A DNA stretch of 63,480 nucleotides, taken from a virus. The notes beneath the pieces were generated by a model that searched no databases, had not been told where the DNA came from, and saw only the letters and a list, made by a program, of their open reading frames with translations. How positions within the stretch are numbered: position 1 is the stretch's first letter; each line of letters begins with the position of its first letter. A program made the position numbers and the translations under genes. Of this stretch, positions 45,368 through 53,122 are shown one piece after another. The stretch covers positions 1 to 63,480 of the IMG/VR virus record IMGVR_UViG_3300042923_000762; one strand, 5' to 3'.

Positions 45368-47764
45368 TCATCTGCTAGAACTTAGGATAATGGCAATCTG
45401 TAATTGGTTCTCCTTGTAGTCCTCTGAGTCTTTATTCAAACGTAAAGAATCAAAATATGACTGCCCAGAAGATCCATTAAAGTATCCTTTCTTTCTTTCG
45501 AATCCCATGTCACTAACTCTTTGTACAAACACCTTTTTACTTACAGCACGAAGGGCTTCTGTTTCACACCATACAGCATATACCTGGTAGATATCATTGA
45601 TGGCTGAAGCACCATCACCTTCTGAAGTACACATATTATGCACAAATTGTGTAACGCTATCGTTTTGTGCTCTGTATTCAATGTTGTACAAGTCTAATTC
45701 TGGACTGACGGAAAATTCATCGTTAGTAATAAGACGCTTTAGGCCCTCCATCATCCAGTTAAAGATACCTGCCCGCTCCTCTTTAAGAGCTGTTTGTATT
45801 TCTATCTTTACCTTATTGGATGCTCTAAACTGATTGGGGAATTTAACGAAGAACCATCTGTCATACCAAGCTATAGTGTTATCACCAGTTCTAGGAGTCT
45901 CTTGTGAACTATAAATAAATCGAGCCACATTAGCAAATTGGAACGAATCTTTGCCCTTATACTCTGCTGATATTGTTCCTCCTGCTATAAGATTTTTTGC
46001 TGTACTGGTTTCCTTTGTAAATGATACGGTGGTATCATCAAAGATGTTAACCAATTTATCTTTCAAACTAGAAGGACCAAATCTTGCAAATAATCCATCA
46101 TAAGAAAGGGCAGCTGCATGAGTCCCAAAGAAGCTCTGTAGAAACTCAACAAGCATTGACTTACCGTTCTTTCCCTTTCCATATAAGAATAGCGCTTTAC
46201 GATAATTGGTATTGGGAATAAGACAATATCCTAGGTATTCTTGCACTACTTGTCTAACTGATTCGGAAGGTAACCATTCCTCCAAGTACCTCTCAAATCT
46301 AGGGCATGTTGCATGGGGATCATAGTCGATATCAAATGAAACAGTGGTTTTATACTTCGGATCCCAAGGAACTAACGTTTTGCTATCCCAATTGACCATT
46401 CCATTATTAACTACTATGTACTCCCTTAGATCCTCGGAATGGGCTCCTAAGTCGAAGTCATCCACAGTCTTATAAGCCATAGTAAATGATTCTTCCAATG
46501 CCGTTCTTGTTTCATCAATATAAGAACGTTTGTCCCATGCTGTATCTCCATAGTGTGTAGACGTGAGTACATCACGAATCCACCTATTGATTAGGGCATA
46601 ATTACGGGTAGCTGTCCATGGTCCCTTATCAGCGGAAGTATAATAATATATCTTTGAATATTGGTCAAAGTGTAAATGTATACCTCCATTGTTGAGATAT
46701 TGTAATACACACTTTGCCATCTTGGATGCTTCGAAAGTTGTTTTATTACCTTTTTGCTCTTTGTACTCCGCATCCTTCATTGTTTCTGCTTCATAGAAAT
46801 AAGTGACCTTGTCAATGATTGCTTGGTCTTCTAACGGCGGATCACAATATTGCATATTGTGCTTCAAACAGATATCTAAGATAAAATCCTTACCAAAACG
46901 TCTTAAGTCTCTATTAGCACAGTAATGGCCTACTATAGCCGTCATTGTATTATCACGACTACCTTCAGGAATTTGCTGTGTCAATAATTCATCTGTTACT
47001 ACAATTTTATGTCCTGTCTTACCTCTTTGTTCCTTAATTTCCTTCGGTTTGGAAATAACAACTTCAGGGGGTATATCAAAGCTGATATCTTCTGTTTCAA
47101 ACTCCTCTTCCAAACTAAAATCACTCACATTGCTAGGAGTATCAAAATTAATGGTAAATGTGGATGATCCTTTAGTAATGTTCGTGGTTTTGGAATAATC
47201 CTCTAATCGAATCAAATCAATTAACCACTGAGGAGCCATTGCACAGTCAATATCCCATGGACTTCTTTCTTCTGTCCATTCATATACACGCCCTGTAACA
47301 TGAACTGAAGGAGGTAGAACAGTTTGTTGTCCTGTACACAATAAAGCACACTCCTGGTGCGCCCCGTCACCAGTTTGTTTAAACTTCTTGGTTTTGATGC
47401 CCTCTGGAATTAAATACAAAAGACGACTTCCCGCACCAGTGGAAAATTCCCAAGTGCCAGGTATATCACCTTTAGACATTTCCATCAACAATTTAACGCC
47501 TTCGTCACCATCGACATCTATTCCACAATAACCGCTTGCATCACCCAATGGTAATCCAATGTTGAATTTTTTGAATGAAGATATCCAACTCTGCAGATCT
47601 TTCTGTGTTGTATTGTCATGGGATTGCCATTCTTTTATTAGTGGCGTTTTTCCTGCACATTTACATCTATCTATATGGGTGCTTGTCATATGTTGATGAT
47701 CCGGAGGACAAACAGGAATAATAGGTAAACCAAGATCTATTAGTCGTTTAGCCTCTTCTATCAC
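45368..47764 (-). CDS. Primase-polymerase / D5-like helicase fusion
   Basis: A 798-residue replication protein. The N-terminal 230 residues match bifunctional primase-polymerase proteins: LGLPIIPVCP, GKTPLIKEWQ, then CGIDVDGDEG with the Asp pair and EFSTGAGSRLLYLIP. A PriCT-like helical linker follows (about 265-325). The C-terminal helicase has LFLYGKGKNGKSMLVEFLQ (Walker A, about 528), NIFDDTTV (Walker B-like) and SQETPRTGDNT. The start is GTG after AGGAGGAACGAATT. It would prime and unwind DNA at the origin. It lies next to DNA ligase. Confidence 0.93.
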   Translation of the reverse strand: MIEEAKRLIDLGLPIIPVCPPDHQHMTSTHIDRCKCAGKTPLIKEWQSHDNTTQKDLQSWISSFKKFNIGLPLGDASGYCGIDVDGDEGVKLLMEMSKGDIPGTWEFSTGAGSRLLYLIPEGIKTKKFKQTGDGAHQECALLCTGQQTVLPPSVHVTGRVYEWTEERSPWDIDCAMAPQWLIDLIRLEDYSKTTNITKGSSTFTINFDTPSNVSDFSLEEEFETEDISFDIPPEVVISKPKEIKEQRGKTGHKIVVTDELLTQQIPEGSRDNTMTAIVGHYCANRDLRRFGKDFILDICLKHNMQYCDPPLEDQAIIDKVTYFYEAETMKDAEYKEQKGNKTTFEASKMAKCVLQYLNNGGIHLHFDQYSKIYYYTSADKGPWTATRNYALINRWIRDVLTSTHYGDTAWDKRSYIDETRTALEESFTMAYKTVDDFDLGAHSEDLREYIVVNNGMVNWDSKTLVPWDPKYKTTVSFDIDYDPHATCPRFERYLEEWLPSESVRQVVQEYLGYCLIPNTNYRKALFLYGKGKNGKSMLVEFLQSFFGTHAAALSYDGLFARFGPSSLKDKLVNIFDDTTVSFTKETSTAKNLIAGGTISAEYKGKDSFQFANVARFIYSSQETPRTGDNTIAWYDRWFFVKFPNQFRASNKVKIEIQTALKEERAGIFNWMMEGLKRLITNDEFSVSPELDLYNIEYRAQNDSVTQFVHNMCTSEGDGASAINDIYQVYAVWCETEALRAVSKKVFVQRVSDMGFERKKGYFNGSSGQSYFDSLRLNKDSEDYKENQLQIAIILSSSR

Positions 47765-47779
47765 AATTCGTTCCTCCTA

Positions 47780-48814
47780 TTAAGATAATTGCCAAGTGCA
47801 TTCCTGTGCTCTCTTACTTTCATGGAATTGTTCAAACCTAGGATGTCTTGGATATCCAGCTTCTGTGGCTTCCATGAAAGATACTTTAATTACTCTATTT
47901 AGATAGTCCTTAGGGTTCTGAGATATTTGCTCACGTAAAGTTTCGCTAATACCCGAACATGTACATATCTTAGTTGGTTCGCCATCTACATAAGCACTTA
48001 ATTCTAATGCACCTATCCAATTATTATAATGATATTTCGTTACAGGAGATAACACTCCACGAACATCTAACCAATAAGGCCAATCTTGGATATTTTTTCC
48101 CTCATACAAAACTTTAGGGGCTTCAAAACCTGAAATATAAAAATCCGCTGTGTCCTTCTGTTTCATCTTCATCCATTGCCACATAGGATCTTTACCCATA
48201 ATGTAAAGGCTGTCTAACTTTTTGAGAACAATACCTTCTCTGCCAGAATTGATAATCTCTTCGTAAAATTGCTTCTTTCCCTTTACGCGTCGTTCAGCTA
48301 GATGAATATATTGCTCCATTGATGTGCCCTTAATATAACGATCATAATAATACTCAAGGGTCTCACGTCTCTTTTCATATGTTTGATTGACTAACCATGT
48401 ACCCTTAGGGGTCCGTAGCATATCCCACATAGTATAATGAATAAGTCCATAGTCATTTTGAAATGACACAGCCACATCTGAGCCTGATCCAGTCACTCTA
48501 GTACAAAATTGACTAGTTTTACCTGGAAAGTTAATTTCACCATCAAGAATAATATTAGGCATATTAAGGTTCAAGAAGAAATCTCTTAGATGAGGATAGT
48601 TATCTGTTTTTTCACAACCCTCAGTACTAAAGAATCTACAATGGAACATAATATAATGACATCCATCTGTCTTCTCTTCTGCAGCATACTCATCAGACAA
48701 AAGAATCTGCTGTAATTTGTCTACCTGTTTTGCATTATCTTCCTTAATGGAGTTTGGTTTCATAACACTAATCTTACTGACAAACTCTAAGAATTGTTGT
48801 TGCATATTGTCCAT
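47780..48814 (-). CDS. ATP-dependent DNA ligase
   Basis: A 344-residue ligase. Motif I is AAEEKTDG with Lys48 as the adenylated residue; motif III is IILDGEINF; motif IV is SGREGIVLKK; motif V is WMKMKQKD. The order fits the minimal ATP-dependent family. The length is near that of small phage ligases. It seals nicks made during replication and repair. It is followed by primase/helicase and preceded by a small RHH-like gene in the same operon. Confidence 0.9.
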   Translation of the reverse strand: MDNMQQQFLEFVSKISVMKPNSIKEDNAKQVDKLQQILLSDEYAAEEKTDGCHYIMFHCRFFSTEGCEKTDNYPHLRDFFLNLNMPNIILDGEINFPGKTSQFCTRVTGSGSDVAVSFQNDYGLIHYTMWDMLRTPKGTWLVNQTYEKRRETLEYYYDRYIKGTSMEQYIHLAERRVKGKKQFYEEIINSGREGIVLKKLDSLYIMGKDPMWQWMKMKQKDTADFYISGFEAPKVLYEGKNIQDWPYWLDVRGVLSPVTKYHYNNWIGALELSAYVDGEPTKICTCSGISETLREQISQNPKDYLNRVIKVSFMEATEAGYPRHPRFEQFHESKRAQECTWQLS

Positions 48815-48816
48815 GG

Positions 48817-48993
48817 TTATACCTCTTTTCCCGGTTTAAGATCAACGTATAATCTGATAGCATTAATTAAAGCTTCATTTACCGTTTCTTCTCTAGCGGC
48901 CTGAGCTCTTTTAAAATCCCAATATAAAGATGTAGGTATAGGCCCACCGACATTCTTTGTCTCATCCGGAATTGTTGTTTTTGCATCTGACAT
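48817..48993 (-). CDS. Small RHH-like protein, 58 aa
   Basis: An unlisted gene: MSDAKTTIPDETKNVGGPIP, then TSLYWDFKRAQAAREETVNE and ALINAIRLYVDLK, ending KPGKEV. The second half, with a strand followed by helix-turn-helix-like repetition of E-x2-NEALINAIR, looks like a ribbon-helix-helix DNA-binding unit. The start follows AAGGAGGGCAGTTT. It is the first gene after the CGTTAA-class promoter and could be a regulator of the replication operon. The fold call is tentative. Confidence 0.55.
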   Translation of the reverse strand: MSDAKTTIPDETKNVGGPIPTSLYWDFKRAQAAREETVNEALINAIRLYVDLKPGKEV

Positions 48994-49061
48994 AAACTGC
49001 CCTCCTTAATATTATTAGTAGTGTTGTATTTTAGAATATTATATTTCTAAAAATCTATATT

Positions 49062-49094
49062 ATTATAATATTAAAAAATAATATATTTTTAACG
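49062..49094 (-). promoter_or_regulatory. CGTTAA-class promoter of ligase/primase operon
   Basis: On the minus strand CGTTAAAAAT (49094-49085), 17 bases between GTTAAA and TATTAT, then TATTATAATA (49070-49061). It is divergent from the promoter at 49247. Confidence 0.8.
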
Positions 49095-49161
49095 AGGTAC
49101 AAATTACAATTTACGGACAGCCTGATAATTAAATGTGACATCTTACTTATAGGGTATCAAG

Positions 49162-49190
49162 GAGATGGGCAAAAGCTGTTCCCGTGGGCT
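49162..49190 (+). repeat. GAGATGGGC element, copy e
   Basis: GAGATGGGC, AAAAGCTGT, TCCCGTGGGCT. It lies in the space between the divergent CGTTAA-class promoters, outside any gene. Pairing of GGG with CCC would form a short hairpin. Confidence 0.5.
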
Positions 49191-49246
49191 TGTGCAGAGG
49201 GGTCTTTAAATGATTTTAAATATTTTCAAAATTATTTGCTTAGCTC

Positions 49247-49275
49247 GTTAAAAATAAATTTGTTTTGGATATTAT
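49247..49275 (+). promoter_or_regulatory. CGTTAA-class promoter of HTH-repeat gene 3
   Basis: CGTTAAAAAT (49246-49255), 17 bases between GTTAAA and TATTAT, then TATTATAATA (49270-49279). Followed by the 5' hairpin CGATATA/TATATCG (49285-49301). Confidence 0.8.
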
Positions 49276-49284
49276 AATAATATA

Positions 49285-49301
49285 CGATATAAGATATATC
49301 G
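49285..49301 (+). promoter_or_regulatory. 5'-leader hairpin of HTH-repeat gene 3
   Basis: CGATATA (49285-49291), loop AGA, TATATCG (49295-49301). It lies at the predicted transcript start and contains ATAAGATA, as do the leaders of the two other HTH-repeat genes. Confidence 0.55.
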
Positions 49302-49341
49302 CTTAGCAATTAAACCAATTAAAATTCAGGAGGGCAATACC

Positions 49342-50271
49342 ATGAGAAACAGAAATGAACAATCAGGATTTGAGCAGGAATTCGAGGGCGCTACACAGTT
49401 AGCACCGGAAACAGAAACCGTAGTAACCGAGGGCACAGAGGGTACCGAGGGTACTGAGATCAACACAGATGCACCTGCAGCTGGTGAAGAAAAAACTTAC
49501 ACCTTAGCAGATGGCAAGCAGGGTTCCAGAGCAGCATTCATCAGAGAGAAATTCCTCAATGATAATATGTCTCGTAAAGACATCGCTGAGAAATTCGGAT
49601 TCCCTTACAGAATCGTTTACAGCGCAACCGTAAACATGAACAACTCCGCTGAAGCTACTTCAAGAGGCCGCAGCGCTAATAATTCCGTAGTTAAGGTAAC
49701 TGCAGACAACAAGCTTGTTGAAGTTAAGCAGGTTGAAGGTGTAGATGTAGTATTCGTTAATGGTGAGGCAACTGACCTTGACATCACTACCTTAGAGCTT
49801 ACTGAAAAATCCAGAAATGCTTGGATTCAGGAAGTTGTTGCAGCTGGCATGAACAGAAGCGATGTAGCTACTATCCTTGATATGAGCTACGGCGTTATCT
49901 ATGGTTTAACCAAAGAGCAGGAAGGCACAAGAGCTAAACACGAAGTTGAACTTGAGGGTGGCGTTAAAGTTTCCCGTGCAGAGTACATCAGAATGTTAGC
50001 AGCACAAGGTATGGATCGCGGCGTTATCGCTAAGCAGCTTGATGTTCCTTACAGTGTTGTATGGCAAGCTACAAAGACCGAGAAATCCGATCAGGAGAAG
50101 TACGATGAGCTGGTTAAGGAAATTGCAGCTTATGCGGACAAAGTCGAGGACGCTGAAACCTTTAACACAGCGTTAGAAATCTTTAAGGCAACTACACTTA
50201 AGGTTTCTAAGGAAGATGCTGATGCAGCTGCTAAGGCTGAAGAAGCTGAAGGTACACAGGTTACCGAATAA
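49342..50271 (+). CDS. Tandem HTH-repeat protein 3 (three repeats)
   Basis: A 309-residue homologue of the proteins at 31367 and 34004. Three units: about 60-98 (SRAAFIREKFLNDNMSRKDIA, RIVYSATVN in it), 155-192 (RNAWIQEVVAAGMNRSDVA, GVIYGLTKE) and 212-248 (RAEYIRMLAAQGMDRGVIA, SVVWQATK). Each ends with an aromatic-x-x-V-Y/W motif. The first 55 residues are acidic and Thr/Glu-rich, and the last 60 are acidic helices. It has a strong site and a strong following terminator. It likely binds DNA along repeated sites. Codon use is close to that of the capsid gene, suggesting high expression. Confidence 0.8.
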   Translation: MRNRNEQSGFEQEFEGATQLAPETETVVTEGTEGTEGTEINTDAPAAGEEKTYTLADGKQGSRAAFIREKFLNDNMSRKDIAEKFGFPYRIVYSATVNMNNSAEATSRGRSANNSVVKVTADNKLVEVKQVEGVDVVFVNGEATDLDITTLELTEKSRNAWIQEVVAAGMNRSDVATILDMSYGVIYGLTKEQEGTRAKHEVELEGGVKVSRAEYIRMLAAQGMDRGVIAKQLDVPYSVVWQATKTEKSDQEKYDELVKEIAAYADKVEDAETFNTALEIFKATTLKVSKEDADAAAKAEEAEGTQVTE

Positions 50272-50286
50272 TTACAGTACTTAAGT

Positions 50287-50321
50287 AAAAAAGCGGGGTC
50301 ATCCGTGATCCCGCTTTTTTG
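50287..50321 (+). terminator. Terminator after HTH-repeat gene 3
   Basis: AAAAAGCGGGGTCA and TGATCCCGCTTTTTT form a strong stem with loop TCCG and a T run. Lies just after the stop. Confidence 0.95.
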
Positions 50322-50366
50322 TTGTGTAGTACAGGAGACAAAAATAAAATTTATGGAGGCGCTCAA

Positions 50367-51191
50367 GTGGAAAAAACTATGGATTTTGACAATGACATAC
50401 AAATTAAACGTCTCGAGAGTGCTAGCATTTATATGAATGCTCAGCAACGTAAAGAGTACATGGAGTTACCGGATGAAATCGCGATAGCTAAGGACGCTGC
50501 TGTACCTGCAGGGTATAAACGTTGTGGTCGATGCGGAAGGGTCCTCAAACTTTACCTTTTTAATTGCAACAGTGGATCCAAGCTAAATTGCACAGGTAAT
50601 TGTAAAGAGTGCCAGAAAGAATCTTCAAAGAAAGCCTATGAAAAGAATAAAGGCAACCGGGATTATAAGAATTACTATTCTGAACATAGAGAGCAGAAAT
50701 TGGCACAGAGTAGAAAGTACTACAATGACCACAAAGATAAAGTAAGAACGAAGCAGACAAAGTACCATACCTCCTCTGCAGGTAAAAGGGTTATGAAAAA
50801 AGCACATGCTAAGAGACGATATCTGTTAGAAAAGAATGCAGGTATTCCTTACACAAGAGAGATGGTGCTTGATAGGGATAAAATGGCAATAGTGGATGGT
50901 CAACTTGTTTATGTAAGCGAGGTGCCTATTTGTATCCTATGCGGTAAGCCAATGAATGTAGAGCGAGATATTCATATGGAACATTTGATTCCGGTTGTTC
51001 TTGGGGGTAAGAATTGTTTTACTAACGTAGGAGGAGCACATCAGCTGTGTAATTTACAAAAGGAAAAAGATGCTCGGTCCGTTAGCGTCGAACAGGTAGA
51101 AGGACTTATTATTAGATCGGAAGCATATATTGATATGCACCCCGAATTATTTAAAGAGTTTTTTGAAGCACAAACCACCGAAGAGAAGTAG
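50367..51191 (+). CDS. HNH endonuclease with N-terminal zinc ribbon
   Basis: GTG at 50367 is chosen for GGAGG seven bases before. About 274 residues. A zinc ribbon near 50-90 has CGRCGRVL and CTGNCKECQ. Then comes a long Lys-rich helix (KAYEKNKGNRDYKNYYSE). The C-terminal HNH part has C-x2-CGKP, HMEHLIPVVLGGKNCFTNVG and HQLCNLQKEKDAR, with the metal-binding His residues and the final N-x-x-K. It may be a homing endonuclease or a resolving or packaging nuclease. It sits after a terminator, with no clear promoter, so it may be a mobile insert. Confidence 0.85.
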   Translation: MEKTMDFDNDIQIKRLESASIYMNAQQRKEYMELPDEIAIAKDAAVPAGYKRCGRCGRVLKLYLFNCNSGSKLNCTGNCKECQKESSKKAYEKNKGNRDYKNYYSEHREQKLAQSRKYYNDHKDKVRTKQTKYHTSSAGKRVMKKAHAKRRYLLEKNAGIPYTREMVLDRDKMAIVDGQLVYVSEVPICILCGKPMNVERDIHMEHLIPVVLGGKNCFTNVGGAHQLCNLQKEKDARSVSVEQVEGLIIRSEAYIDMHPELFKEFFEAQTTEEK

Positions 51192-51213
51192 ACCATTTTA
51201 TCAAAATTCCAGC

Positions 51214-51242
51214 TTGCTCTTTTTTCATATTTGTTATATAAT
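51214..51242 (+). promoter_or_regulatory. Host-type early promoter A3
   Basis: TTGCTC (51214-51219), 17 bases, TATAAT (51237-51242), then TAATTATAAGATAA. It is the third promoter of the early type and drives the sigma-RuvC fusion. The -10 lies within TATAATTAATTATA as in A1. Confidence 0.88.
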
Positions 51243-51284
51243 TAATTATAAGATAAATTATATACATGGGAGAGGAGTTAAAAC

Positions 51285-52472
51285 ATGGACCACTATGCAG
51301 AAAAAACAATGGAATACTTTAAAGCGATCAAAGAAGGACGGGGTGACTTTATAGAACTCCGTAATAAGATTGTTGAGCTTAACATTCGCCTTGTATCGCA
51401 GGTGCTTAAGAAGTATAAACCATACACTGCTGACCAGTTTCAAAATGGCTGTCTTGGTTTAATCACAGCAGCCAATACTTATGAGCTTATGCGTGAGGTA
51501 CCTTTTTCTTCATATGCATGTTTTTGCATTAATCGAGAACTACAGAAGGCCCATAAGATGAAGATGGAGGAGATCGAATCTCAAGTAAATTCAGACAATT
51601 GGGTCTACTTAGATGCACAAAGAACCTTGTCCAATGGCGATACAACAGATAACTACGATATCTGCTATGATGAACATGCTGAGCAGGACTTAATGAAGTA
51701 CATTGAAGATAATGAATTGTCTTTTATAAGTGAGAACATTATTAAGCCCTGTATACAAGAAGTAGCGGATAGAGGAAAACATATGCAGACTAAGATAGAC
51801 GTGAGTCAATGGCAACGTTTAGAGTTCCTGTATATTATGGATTTAGTCTTCCTCGATTCACAGAAACAAAGGTTAAATCTTTCCCAGATGTCTATGACGT
51901 TAGGTGTTGCCGTTCAGAATGTTAGAATGAGGCATGAACGCGTCATGGAAAATATATTTCAAAGGATGTGGATTTATATGACAGTGGGTTTCAACGATTT
52001 ATTCGAACGATTAAGAGGACAGAAAAAAGTACCTGACCGGTTATTATGTTTAGATCCTGGTAAGACAACAGGATGGTGTGTCTTTGAAAAAGGAATATTA
52101 ACCAAAACCGGACATGTAGAGAATTGTTATGACGATGAAAACATCGACACTACGGGGTTATTAAACTTATTTGAGGAAGTTAAACCGGACTTTGTTTTGT
52201 ATGAAGACTACAGAGTGTATGAAAGTAAACTAGAACGCCATGCTAACAACCCGGTGTACACGTTAAGACTTATTGGTACGATTGAAGCTTATTGTCAGAT
52301 GAATAAATTAAGTCATCACAGACAAATGGCTACTACAGCTAAAAATTTCGTGACCGATGATAAGCTTAAATCTTGGGGCTTCTGGCAAACTGGTATGCGT
52401 CACGCGCGAGACGCAATTAGACATGGGTGTTATTTCTTATTATTCTATAAGAAGGGACAAGATATTGAATAA
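51285..52472 (+). CDS. Sigma-70-like factor fused to RuvC-like resolvase domain
   Basis: A 395-residue fusion. Residues about 20-85 match sigma region 2 (VELNIRLVSQVLKKY, DQFQNGCLGLITAANTYE, VPFSSYACFCINREL). Residues about 185-230 look like region 4 (FLDSQKQRLNLSQMSMTLGV, then VQNVRMRHERVMENI). From about 250 on there is a RuvC-like nuclease: LDPGKTTGW with Asp257, VLYEDYRVY with Glu307 and HARDAIRH with Asp376. No stop or start separates the two parts. A weak internal start (MTVGFNDLF) might yield the resolvase alone. It has an early host-type promoter. It may direct RNA polymerase to CGTTAA promoters and act at branched DNA. The dual role is inference. Confidence 0.88.
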   Translation: MDHYAEKTMEYFKAIKEGRGDFIELRNKIVELNIRLVSQVLKKYKPYTADQFQNGCLGLITAANTYELMREVPFSSYACFCINRELQKAHKMKMEEIESQVNSDNWVYLDAQRTLSNGDTTDNYDICYDEHAEQDLMKYIEDNELSFISENIIKPCIQEVADRGKHMQTKIDVSQWQRLEFLYIMDLVFLDSQKQRLNLSQMSMTLGVAVQNVRMRHERVMENIFQRMWIYMTVGFNDLFERLRGQKKVPDRLLCLDPGKTTGWCVFEKGILTKTGHVENCYDDENIDTTGLLNLFEEVKPDFVLYEDYRVYESKLERHANNPVYTLRLIGTIEAYCQMNKLSHHRQMATTAKNFVTDDKLKSWGFWQTGMRHARDAIRHGCYFLLFYKKGQDIE

Positions 52473-53112
52473 ACCCTTTCTTATCCGTGTATTTAGCCTA
52501 TTGTTATTGTGTTTATTTCTCTTACCAATACTCATAGGAATAAGTACACCTAAGAATGTGAAGAAAGACCCCGTTGATCCTGTAATTACTCTTAAGACAT
52601 ACAGTATAAGATGTATGCCTGAAGTAACACCTGTAATACCCAGCGCAGAACCAAAAATGGAACCTACGGCAATACCCACACCCACACTTACACCTACGCC
52701 CGCCCCCGTATTTAGTTATACAGAGAAAGAATTAGACTTATTAGCAAGATTAATAAGGGCAGAGGCAGGAATAGAATCGTATAAATGTAAGCTATGGGTA
52801 GGTAGTATAGTCATTAATAGAATCAAGAGTGATGAATTTCCTGATACATTGGAGGATGTCATTTACCAACGTAAACCATCAATTCAATTTTCCACTATAA
52901 TGTATAGTAGCAAATTAGGTTGCGCACCAGTAGATTTACCTGCTGATGAAGATTCTGTAAATGCCGCGAAGGAAGTCCTAGAAAAAGGTTCACTCTTACC
53001 TGATGATGTCCTTGTATTTTATGCAAATTATTGCGATGAGGGATGGGTCACATCACGTAAGACATATAAGGTAGTTGATACTACCGTTTTTGCTTACATA
53101 TATCATAAATAA
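52465..53112 (+). CDS. SleB-like cell wall hydrolase with membrane anchor
   Basis: TTG at 52465 is chosen for AAGGGACAAG upstream (LNKPFLIRVFSLLLLCLFLLP). It overlaps the fusion gene by 8 bases. About 215 residues: one N-terminal membrane helix, a Pro/Thr-rich linker (about 60-80), then a SleB-type hydrolase_2 domain (LLARLIRAEAGIESY, then VGSIVINRIKSDEFPDTLED and VIYQRKPSIQFS). SleB-type enzymes are lytic transglycosylases. The catalytic Glu is in RAEAG. It is exported or anchored facing the wall. Its place away from the lysis cassette suggests another task, such as host spore or wall work during infection. Confidence 0.8.
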   Translation: MNKPFLIRVFSLLLLCLFLLPILIGISTPKNVKKDPVDPVITLKTYSIRCMPEVTPVIPSAEPKMEPTAIPTPTLTPTPAPVFSYTEKELDLLARLIRAEAGIESYKCKLWVGSIVINRIKSDEFPDTLEDVIYQRKPSIQFSTIMYSSKLGCAPVDLPADEDSVNAAKEVLEKGSLLPDDVLVFYANYCDEGWVTSRKTYKVVDTTVFAYIYHK

Positions 53113-53122
53113 GGAGGATATT

